From Bifidobacterium breve (GTDB taxonomy: Bacteria > Actinomycetota > Acidimicrobiia > IMCC26256 > PALSA-555), in the NCBI GenBank assembly GCA_945889545.1, contig CAMDCC010000228.1, positions 1 to 5,049 of the forward strand: DNA of 5,049 nt, read 5' to 3'. Positions within the stretch are counted from its first letter, which is position 1; each line of letters opens with the position of its first letter. This document shows, piece after piece, positions 1 through 5,049 of this stretch. Under the pieces are notes generated by a model that was not told the origin of the DNA, did not search any database, and saw only the letters and a list, made by a program, of their open reading frames with translations. Both the position numbers and the translations under genes were made by a program.

Positions 1-1437
1 GAGCCCGGGTCGGGGCACTACGAACGCATAACCCACCTCACCCATGCGGTCGTCGGGAACACCGACCACAGCAACCTGGGCCAGCGCGTCGTTCGCCATC
101 ATGAGGTTCTCGATCTCCGCCGGGTAGGCGTTGAACCCGCCGACAATGAACATGTCCTTCTTGCGATCGGTGATTCGGATGTAGCCGCGGTCGTCCATCA
201 CCGCGATGTCGCCGGTATGCAGCCAACCGTCGGGATCGATCGTGGCCGTGGTCTCCTCGGGTTCCTCGAAGTACCCCTGCATCACGTGGTACCCGCGGAC
301 GACCACCTCGCCCGGCTGACCGCGCGACACCTCGTTGCCGTCATCGTCCACAATCTCGAGCTCGGTGTCGGGAATCGCCCGCCCCGACCAGTTGGCGATC
401 GTCTCGGGATCGTCGTCGTGGCGACACATCGCCGCGGTTCCGGTGGTCTCGGTGAGCCCGTAGCCAGTGATGATCGTCTCGAACGTCATCTCTTCGCGGA
501 GCCGCTCGATGAGCTTCACGGGCACTGCCGCGGCACCGGTGACGGTGAGTCGCAGCGACGACAGGTCGTACGTCGAGCGTTCGGGGAAGTCGAGGACTCC
601 CTGCAACAACGTCGGTGGCCCCGGAAGCACCGTGATGCGTTCCTTGGCCACCATCTCGAGCACCTTGGGCACGTCGAACACTTGGAACGGCACGATGGTG
701 GCGCCGCGCAGGATGCACGACATCCACCCAGCCTTGTACCCGAACGTGTGGAAGAACGGGTTCACGATCAGGTAGCGGTCGCCTTCACGCATGCCGATGA
801 CATCGGTCCACGCTTCGTAGACGCGCAGCGACTGCCCGTGGGTGACCATCGCGCCCTTCGGTCGGCCGGTGGTGCCCGACGTGAAGATGATGTCGGAGAG
901 GTCGTCGCTGCGAACGCTCGCGATGCGCGCGAGCGCGTCCGACTCCGAAACCTGTTCACCTACCGCCAGGTAGTCGAGGAACGGGACCGTTCCCTTCGGT
1001 GCGTCGCCGCGGAGCACCACGGTGTGCTCGAGCGCGGGGAGGTCGACGTCCGCATCCCTCAACATGGCCACGTAGTCGGTGTCGAGGAAGTCGGTCACGG
1101 TGAACAACATCCGGGCGCGCGACTTCCCGAGCACGAACGCAGCCTCGGGTCCCTTGAACCGCGTGTTGAGCGGTACGAGCACGCCGCCGGCACCCAGGAT
1201 CCCGAGTGCCGCACCGATCCATTGATGGATGTTCGGTGCCCACACCGATGCGCGGTCGCCAGGCTCGAGCCCCGCCGCCATCGCGGCCCGTGTCGAGCGC
1301 ACCAGGACGTCGGCAAGTCCGCTGAACGTCAGGCGCACCGCCCCGTCGTCGTCGACGAGTGCTTCCTGGTCGGCGAAGTCGCGCGCACGCGCCTGCACCA
1401 GACCTGGGATGCTGGTCCATCGCTCGTCGGCCCGCAC
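1..1437 (-). CDS. AMP-forming acyl-CoA synthetase (FadD-like), 3' end missing
   Basis: Activates a carboxylic acid with ATP and CoA through an acyl-adenylate; probably cytosolic. Read from the GTG at 1437, the minus frame stays open for 479 codons to the window edge. Visible ANL-superfamily motifs are the phosphate-binding loop TSGTTGRPKGA (residues 186-196), the A5 motif GYGLTET (325-331), GWLHTGD (404-410, with the ribose-binding Asp410) and the hinge region DRKKDMFIVGGFNAYPAEIE (424-443). The family is usually about 500-550 residues, so some 30-60 residues are missing, including the catalytic lysine near the C-terminus. An in-frame TAG lies four codons before the GTG and no other start codon lies between them, so the GTG is the most upstream possible start. 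The next residues (ERWTSIPGLVQARARDFADQ) look like a normal FadD N-terminus. The gene is divergent from the oxidoreductase operon. The GGFNAYPAEIE segment recalls FadD3-type ligases of steroid side-product catabolism, but the substrate is not determinable. Confidence 0.95.
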   Translation of the reverse strand, partial: MRADERWTSIPGLVQARARDFADQEALVDDDGAVRLTFSGLADVLVRSTRAAMAAGLEPGDRASVWAPNIHQWIGAALGILGAGGVLVPLNTRFKGPEAAFVLGKSRARMLFTVTDFLDTDYVAMLRDADVDLPALEHTVVLRGDAPKGTVPFLDYLAVGEQVSESDALARIASVRSDDLSDIIFTSGTTGRPKGAMVTHGQSLRVYEAWTDVIGMREGDRYLIVNPFFHTFGYKAGWMSCILRGATIVPFQVFDVPKVLEMVAKERITVLPGPPTLLQGVLDFPERSTYDLSSLRLTVTGAAAVPVKLIERLREEMTFETIITGYGLTETTGTAAMCRHDDDPETIANWSGRAIPDTELEIVDDDGNEVSRGQPGEVVVRGYHVMQGYFEEPEETTATIDPDGWLHTGDIAVMDDRGYIRITDRKKDMFIVGGFNAYPAEIENLMMANDALAQVAVVGVPDDRMGEVGYAFVVPRPGL

Positions 1438-1443
1438 GGGTCG

Positions 1444-1449
1444 AGGCTA
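1444..1449 (-). promoter_or_regulatory. Possible -10 element of a leaderless acyl-CoA synthetase transcript
   Basis: On the minus strand TAGCCT matches the actinobacterial TANNNT -10 pattern. It is followed by six bases (CGACCC) and then the GTG start, which is the spacing expected when transcription begins at the start codon itself. No Shine-Dalgarno-like GGAG/AGGA lies just before this GTG, which supports leaderless translation, a common mode in Actinobacteria. A clear -35 box is not seen. The motif is short and GC-compatible, so chance occurrence is quite possible. Confidence 0.3.
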
Positions 1450-1480
1450 CCCAGGCCACTCACTACGAGACCGCTCGCCA

Positions 1481-1489
1481 GGAGAGAGG
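1481..1489 (+). promoter_or_regulatory. Ribosome binding site of the zinc-ribbon gene
   Basis: GGAGAGAGG is purine-rich and complementary to the 16S rRNA tail. Its GAGG end lies five bases before the ATG at 1495. It fixes the start of the 49-codon gene and argues that this short frame is really translated rather than being the tail of the long antisense open frame. Confidence 0.7.
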
Positions 1490-1494
1490 TAGGC

Positions 1495-1644
1495 ATGAGG
1501 CTCATCCGCTGCGAACAGTGTGAACGTACCGAGCCCATCGACAAGGTGTCGGGCTGGATCGAGGCCAAGCAAGACGGCAGTACGGGGACATGGGACTTCT
1601 GCTCCGTTGCGTGCCTGGCCACATGGTCTGCGGAGTCGAGGTAG
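1495..1644 (+). CDS. Small putative zinc-ribbon protein (CxxC ... CxxxC), 49 aa
   Basis: The function is not recognised. The protein begins MRLIRCEQCERTEPI and carries two cysteine pairs, C6-x2-C9 and C36-x3-C40. The second pair sits in a WDFCSVACLATW context typical of treble-clef or zinc-ribbon knuckles, so binding of one Zn ion is likely. There is no signal peptide or membrane segment; the protein should be cytosolic. The ATG is chosen because a good GGAGAGAGG site precedes it and the first cysteine pair comes right after. The same frame is open far upstream, but that part is antisense to the acyl-CoA synthetase and has no protein-like composition. The stop lies three bases before the LLM oxidoreductase start, so the two are almost certainly co-transcribed and probably translationally coupled. 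It could be an accessory or regulatory partner of the oxidoreductase, or an unrelated small protein. The zinc-binding call is inferred from the cysteine pattern only. Confidence 0.8.
   Translation: MRLIRCEQCERTEPIDKVSGWIEAKQDGSTGTWDFCSVACLATWSAESR
1638..1641 (+). promoter_or_regulatory. Ribosome binding site of the LLM oxidoreductase, inside the upstream gene
   Basis: GAGG sits six bases before the ATG at 1648 and lies in the last sense codons of the zinc-ribbon gene, directly abutting its TAG stop. Ribosomes ending the small gene would stop on top of this site, which suits translational coupling. Confidence 0.55.
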
Positions 1645-1647
1645 AGC

Positions 1648-2595
1648 ATGGCCACGATCGTCCCCGACGGGCAGCTCGTGTACGGCATGCAGCTCCAGGT
1701 GCAGGCGAAGTCGAAGACCTTCGTCGAAGACTGGGAAGCCGATGCTGGCGCACCTGAGCTTGCCGCGATCGTGCAGAAAGCCGACGACACGGGCTTTTTC
1801 TACGTCGCAGTGTGCGATCACCTCGCGGTCACCAAGCCGATGGACGCACACATGCAGACCACGTGGTACGAGACGATCGCCACGCTGGGCTGGATCGCCG
1901 GGCTCACCAAGAACGTGCGCGTGATGTCGCACGTGTACGTGTTGAGCTACCGGCATCCGCTGCAAACCGCCAAGGCCTTCATGACACTCGACGAGCTCTC
2001 GAGCGGACGAGCGATCCTCGGCGTCGGCGCCGGCCATCTCCAGGGTGAGTTCGAGCTGCTCGGTCTCGACTTCGAAGCGCGCGGGGCCGTCACCGACGCC
2101 GCGATAGACGTTGTGCGCGCCGCGTTCACCGACGAGTACCCGGAGATCGACACGCCCTACTGGGGAAGCATCCGCGACGGCGGCATGGCACCGCGCCCCC
2201 GTCAGCAACCGCTCCCCATCTGGGTCGGGGGATCGGCCAAGCCGTCGTTGCGGCGAGCGGCCGAGCGCGGCGACGGATGGCTCCCACAAGGCACCCCTCG
2301 TGCCGACATGCCGGGCCAGATCGCCTTTCTCCTCGAGCACCGCACGCGGACCCGCGGCGACGACCCGATCGACCTCGGTGCGATCACCGAGTTCCTCTAC
2401 GTCGGTGAGCCAGGCTGGGACATCGGTGAGACCACACTGTCGGGACCACCCGAGATGATCGCTGAGCGCCTCAACGAGTTCGGTGCGATGGGCGTGAGCC
2501 ATCTCCAGGTCCGGTTCCGCAATCGCTCACTCCAAGAGCTGCTCGACCAGATGGACGCCTTCCACTCCGGGGTCGCGCCGCACTTGCACTGCTAG
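1648..2595 (+). CDS. LLM class flavin/F420-dependent oxidoreductase
   Basis: A bacterial-luciferase-like TIM-barrel protein (Bac_luciferase, PF00296 type), 315 residues, the normal size for single-domain actinobacterial members. Such enzymes transfer hydride or oxygenate substrates using F420 or FMN; the cofactor here is inferred from family resemblance, not proven. Family signatures are the early barrel strand with ADDTGFFYVAVCDHL (45-59), the stretch from R91 with SHVYVLSYRHPLQTAKA (94-110), the hallmark DELSSGRAILGVGAGHLQGE (115-134) followed by FELLG, the RPRQQPLPIWVGG strand (183-195), GDGWLP (208-213), and a C-terminal SGPPEMIAERLNEFGAMGV helix-strand unit (265-283). The architecture resembles the Rv2161c-like / TIGR03619 group. 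There is no signal peptide. It follows the zinc-ribbon gene by three bases and is followed by a hairpin, so the two form a compact transcription unit. A role in redox chemistry on a CoA-activated or cyclic catabolic intermediate is plausible from the neighbouring acyl-CoA synthetase, but this is inference. Confidence 0.92.
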   Translation: MATIVPDGQLVYGMQLQVQAKSKTFVEDWEADAGAPELAAIVQKADDTGFFYVAVCDHLAVTKPMDAHMQTTWYETIATLGWIAGLTKNVRVMSHVYVLSYRHPLQTAKAFMTLDELSSGRAILGVGAGHLQGEFELLGLDFEARGAVTDAAIDVVRAAFTDEYPEIDTPYWGSIRDGGMAPRPRQQPLPIWVGGSAKPSLRRAAERGDGWLPQGTPRADMPGQIAFLLEHRTRTRGDDPIDLGAITEFLYVGEPGWDIGETTLSGPPEMIAERLNEFGAMGVSHLQVRFRNRSLQELLDQMDAFHSGVAPHLHC

Positions 2596-2611
2596 CGTCC
2601 ATCCCCCAGCA

Positions 2612-2658
2612 TTCTGGAGATCCACGACCCCCGATTCCGGGGCGGTGGATCTCCAGAA
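2612..2658. terminator. Strong hairpin: terminator without U-tract, or operator-like inverted repeat
   Basis: TTCTGGAGATCCAC at 2612-2625 is perfectly reverse-complementary to 2645-2658 (14 base pairs). Inside it, CCCCG (2629-2633) pairs with CGGGG (2638-2642) around the four-base loop ATTC, with a small internal loop between the stems. The structure begins 16 bases after the oxidoreductase stop and ends 38 bases before the amidohydrolase start. No T-run follows, so if it terminates transcription it is of the U-less type often proposed in high-GC Actinobacteria. Each arm also contains TGGA-N2-TCCA, itself a near palindrome, so protein binding is an alternative. Confidence 0.6.
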
Positions 2659-2683
2659 CGTACGGGCTGAGATCGGGACGGAC

Positions 2684-2690
2684 AGGGGGA
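2684..2690 (+). promoter_or_regulatory. Ribosome binding site of the amidohydrolase
   Basis: AGGGGGA lies six bases before the ATG at 2697 and is the only strong purine-rich site near it. It supports that start. An independent start site between the hairpin and here is possible, but no clear -10 box is seen in bases 2659-2683. Confidence 0.6.
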
Positions 2691-2696
2691 CGGACC

Positions 2697-3944
2697 ATGG
2701 CGGACACGCGATTGAATGCCGGATCGAACGTCGGACTGATCGTCGACGGCGACGGCCACGTCATGGAGCCAGAGGATCTCTGGACCGAGCGCATGGACGC
2801 GAAGCGGTGGGGCGACTGGATCCCGCACAAGGTCGTCGAGGACGAGGTGTACGAGACCGTCTACACCGGCGGCGAGGTGCGCGGCGGTGGGCGCGAGCTC
2901 CAGGATCAGATGTCGGCCGCGGTCGGCATGACGCCGAAGGAGTTCTTCGATCTGCTCCAGAGCCTGCGCGTCCCCGGCGGGCACGACCCACACGCTCGCA
3001 TCGCCGACATGGATTCCGAAGGCATCGACGCCGCGGTGCTGTATCCGTCACAGGCGATGTTCTTCGGGCCCGTCGACCCGATCCCTGCGTTGCACGACAT
3101 CGACTTCGTCTCCGACTGCATCCGCGCGTATAACGACTGGATCGCCGAGTACTGCTCGGCCTATCCCACGCGCCTGTTCGGCATGGCGGGCGTGCCTCTG
3201 CAGGACATTGACCGCGCGATCACCGAAGCGCAGCGCGCGGTCGGCGAGCTCGGTCTGCGCGGCGTGTTCATCCGCCCGTCGGCCTACGTGTTCGACGAGG
3301 CGGGCACCGAGCTGCCGCTGAACCACTCGGTGTATGACCCGTTCTGGGCCGCTTGCCAGGAGCTCGGCGTGCCCGTGGGGTTCCATCCGGGCGTGCACGT
3401 CGATACGCCCGGTGCCTGCCGCAAGTTCGGGCTCGTGGTCGACAGCCCCAACATGATGATCACCAACATGGCGATGGACGAGATCCACGGCGGCTCCGGG
3501 CTCGGTCAGGCGGTCGGGAACGCGGCCGACATGATCGTCACGCTCGGTCGCATCACCATGGGCGGCGTGTGCGAGCGGTTCCCAGAACTCAAGTTCCTCG
3601 CGCTCGAAGCCGGCGGCGGGTGGGTGCCCACGCAGCTCGAGCGCATGGACGAGCAGGTGAAGGCGTTCCCACTCGAGAAGCGCTGGCTGAGCCTGCTCCC
3701 GAGTGAGTACTTCAAACGGCAGTGTTACGTGAGCTTCGAGCCCGAGGAGTGGAACCTCGCGGCGTGCGCAGAGTGGCTCGGCACCGACCGGGTGATCTGG
3801 GCGTCGGACTACCCGCACCCCGAGTACCACCCCGGCGTCGTGAAGGAGGTGCAGGAGGCAGTCGAGCCGCTCGCCGACGCCGACCGCCGCAAGATCCTCG
3901 GGCAGAACGCGGTTGCCGCGTACAACCTGCAGCTCGCGCCTTGA
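2697..3944 (+). CDS. Amidohydrolase family protein (Amidohydro_2, TIM-barrel metal hydrolase/decarboxylase fold)
   Basis: A 415-residue protein of the Amidohydro_2 (PF04909) type, the family that includes ACMSD and related decarboxylases and hydrolases. The N-terminal strand carries VDGDGHVMEPEDLW (residues 16-29), with D19 and H21 in place of the HxH pair of classical members. Further signatures are DMDSEGIDAAVLYPS (104-118), GLRGVFIRPS (186-195), GFHPGVH (228-234, with the probable metal ligand H230), LEAGGGWVPTQLERMDEQ (303-320) and ASDYPHPEY (369-377, D371 the probable metal ligand/base). Length and motif order match the large actinobacterial subgroup of this family, most of which is uncharacterised. 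There is no signal peptide. The AHGGG histidine of ACMSD-like enzymes is replaced by E304 in EAGGGW, so ACMSD-type decarboxylation should not be assumed. The start is supported by AGGGGGA upstream. The stop overlaps the start of the M24 gene, implying co-translation. The substrate is unknown. Confidence 0.93.
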   Translation: MADTRLNAGSNVGLIVDGDGHVMEPEDLWTERMDAKRWGDWIPHKVVEDEVYETVYTGGEVRGGGRELQDQMSAAVGMTPKEFFDLLQSLRVPGGHDPHARIADMDSEGIDAAVLYPSQAMFFGPVDPIPALHDIDFVSDCIRAYNDWIAEYCSAYPTRLFGMAGVPLQDIDRAITEAQRAVGELGLRGVFIRPSAYVFDEAGTELPLNHSVYDPFWAACQELGVPVGFHPGVHVDTPGACRKFGLVVDSPNMMITNMAMDEIHGGSGLGQAVGNAADMIVTLGRITMGGVCERFPELKFLALEAGGGWVPTQLERMDEQVKAFPLEKRWLSLLPSEYFKRQCYVSFEPEEWNLAACAEWLGTDRVIWASDYPHPEYHPGVVKEVQEAVEPLADADRRKILGQNAVAAYNLQLAP

Positions 3945-5049
3945 GCGCACCCCTCACCTTCGACCGACCGCTCGACGTCGCGCGCATGCGGAGCGAGCGA
4001 CACGCACGGCTCGTGGAAGAGATGGGCGTGCAAGGCGTTGACGCCATGTTCCTCCTCGGCCAGGCGAACGTTGCGTACGCAACCGGTGTGCATGTGCCTG
4101 CGGCCGATCAGGCTCGAGCGATCCACCGACGCGCCGTCGCACTGGTAACCGCAGACGGCGCGCCGCCACACGTATGGACGTGGTTCCCCGACGGCGCGCC
4201 CGCCGATCTGCCGGCGGGCCATGTGCACCCTGGTATCTCGCTCGAGTGGGATGACGGTGCACGCCGGCTCCTCGACGCGTTCCCAAACGGTCGGGTGGCG
4301 ATCGACGAGTACACGATGCCGCTCTACAGCCTGCTCGACGGACGCGAGATGGCCGACGCCACGACGATCGTGTCGGCGGCCAAGCTGCTCAAGACCGCCG
4401 ATGAGATCGAGTGCATCCGTCGAGCCGTGCAGATCAACGAGGCCGCGATCGCTGCGGTCGCACCGACGGTCGCGCCTGGGCTCCGTGCGACCGAGGTGAC
4501 GGGGCGATTCCTGCGCCAGATCTTCGAACTCGGCGCGTCGTCCAACTCCGTGGACCCGATCTGGCAGGTCATGGCGCTCTCCGTTGCCGACGGGCCCTAC
4601 ACGGTGACCGGAGACGTAGTGTTCCCCACCGTCACCAAGGAGCAGCCCTTCGCGGAGGGCGACCTCGTGTGGGTCGACAACGGGATCGCGTACGAGGGCT
4701 ACCAATCCGACTACGGGCACACGTGGGTGATCGGACGGGACCCTGACGAGCGTCAGCGTTCGCAGTGTCGTCGCTGGCGCGACCTCGTGGGTGCAGTGCT
4801 GGAGGCCACCAAGCCAGGAGCAACCGCACGCGACCTCACCCGCGTCGCGGAGGAGATATGCGGACGGCGACCGTGGCTCCCCCACTTCTATCTCGCGCAC
4901 GGCATCGGCACCGACAGTGCGGAGATGCCATTCATCGGGACCGACCTCGGCGACGAGTTCGACGAGACGCTCGTGCTGGCCCCAGGGATGGTGATGGTGC
5001 TGGAACCCGTCATCTGGGAGGACGGCCACGGCGGCTTCCGAGCCGAGGA
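3941..5049 (+). CDS. M24 family metallopeptidase (Xaa-Pro peptidase/creatinase-like), 3' end missing
   Basis: A pita-bread-fold protein of the aminopeptidase P / prolidase / creatinase family. From TTG at 3941 the frame is open for 369 complete codons to the window end. Residues about 1-147 form a creatinase/prolidase N-type domain (LDVARMRSERHARLVEEMGV, DAMFLLGQANVAYATG). The catalytic domain begins near KLLKTADEIECIRRAV (148-163). All five dinuclear metal ligands are visible: D246 and D257 (11 apart, in VDNGIAYEGYQSDYGH), H320 (LAHGIGTD), E355 (VLEPVIW) and E369 (GGFRAE, the last full codon). An active metalloenzyme is therefore expected, unlike creatinase-type members that lost the ligands. 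TTG is chosen because conserved N-terminal sequence lies upstream of the first ATG (3986), no other start codon lies upstream in frame nearby, and TTGA overlaps the amidohydrolase stop by four bases. No ribosome binding site is seen, so translation probably depends on coupling. Family members include peptidases and also DMSP lyase DddP; the substrate is unclear. Only the C-terminal tail is missing. Confidence 0.92.
   Translation, partial: MSAPLTFDRPLDVARMRSERHARLVEEMGVQGVDAMFLLGQANVAYATGVHVPAADQARAIHRRAVALVTADGAPPHVWTWFPDGAPADLPAGHVHPGISLEWDDGARRLLDAFPNGRVAIDEYTMPLYSLLDGREMADATTIVSAAKLLKTADEIECIRRAVQINEAAIAAVAPTVAPGLRATEVTGRFLRQIFELGASSNSVDPIWQVMALSVADGPYTVTGDVVFPTVTKEQPFAEGDLVWVDNGIAYEGYQSDYGHTWVIGRDPDERQRSQCRRWRDLVGAVLEATKPGATARDLTRVAEEICGRRPWLPHFYLAHGIGTDSAEMPFIGTDLGDEFDETLVLAPGMVMVLEPVIWEDGHGGFRAE

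Larger units (their letters stand above)
1438..1494. other. Divergent intergenic region between synthetase and oxidoreductase operons
   Basis: This 57-base gap separates two divergent genes and so must hold, or overlap, the promoters for both sides. I see the weak TANNNT box for the minus strand and a ribosome binding site for the plus strand. I see no convincing plus-strand -10/-35 pair and no clean palindromic operator. In particular there is no CAAG-N2-CTTG core of the KstR2 type and no AAC-N2-GTT core of the KstR type. The plus-strand promoter may lie inside the synthetase 5' end. Confidence 0.5.

Noticed and set aside
217..1494. Very long plus-strand open frame running into the zinc-ribbon gene
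   Set aside because: It is antisense to the acyl-CoA synthetase, whose motifs are unmistakable on the minus strand. Its translation is rich in Arg, His and Val with no recognisable domain, as expected for the mirror frame of a high-GC gene. Only the last 49 codons (1495-1644) look like a real protein.
1438..1494. KstR/KstR2-type operator for a steroid catabolic regulon
   Set aside because: The FadD3-like motif invited the idea, but the divergent gap contains no CAAG-N2-CTTG or AAC-N2-GTT palindrome.
1447..2502. 351-codon minus-strand open frame opposite the LLM gene
   Set aside because: The LLM signatures lie on the plus strand in an uninterrupted frame with good start and stop context; the antisense product has no recognisable features.
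2596..2696. Riboswitch or structured regulatory RNA before the amidohydrolase
   Set aside because: The gap holds only one simple nested hairpin and a ribosome binding site; there is no multi-helix junction or known aptamer consensus in it.
3048..3950. 300-codon minus-strand open frame inside the amidohydrolase
   Set aside because: It is fully overlapped by a well-supported family protein on the other strand, and its composition is typical of antisense shadow frames.
3809..5029. 406-codon minus-strand open frame opposite the amidohydrolase end and the M24 gene
   Set aside because: The plus strand here encodes proteins with complete metal-ligand motifs; the minus translation is His/Arg/Val-rich without domains. 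It is a GC-driven shadow frame.

Overview
The window is GC-rich, protein-dense DNA. Its gene content points to an actinobacterium: an F420-type luciferase-like monooxygenase, a FadD-type acyl-CoA synthetase, an Amidohydro_2 protein of the type starting with a DxDxH motif, non-ATG starts, and what looks like a leaderless promoter. An acidimicrobial, mycobacterial or uncultured soil/marine lineage would fit, but nothing here fixes the genus. No tRNA, rRNA, CRISPR array, insertion sequence or phage gene is visible.

Layout: (1) bases 1-1437, minus strand, an AMP-forming acyl-CoA synthetase whose C-terminus runs off the left edge. (2) 1438-1494, a 57-base divergent intergenic region. (3) 1495-1644, plus strand, a 49-residue putative zinc-ribbon protein. 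(4) 1648-2595, plus strand, a luciferase-like (LLM class, probably F420-dependent) oxidoreductase, three bases after the small gene. (5) 2596-2696, a 101-base gap with a strong perfect-stem hairpin. (6) 2697-3944, plus strand, an Amidohydro_2 metal-dependent hydrolase. (7) 3941-5049, plus strand, an M24 'pita-bread' metallopeptidase-family protein that starts at a TTG overlapping the previous stop and runs off the right edge.

How the genes may work together (inference): CoA activation of a carboxylic acid, an F420-linked redox step, and two hydrolase-fold enzymes resemble pieces of an accessory catabolic cluster for an alicyclic, aromatic or steroid-like acid. The substrate cannot be read from this sequence. 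The plus-strand genes look like two translationally coupled pairs (zinc ribbon + LLM; amidohydrolase + M24) separated by the hairpin. The features most worth a second look are the small CxxC/CxxxC protein coupled to the oxidoreductase, the hairpin, the Glu in place of the usual catalytic His in the amidohydrolase, and the probable leaderless GTG start of the synthetase. I found no clear evidence of a wholly new system such as a defence island, array or novel RNA.
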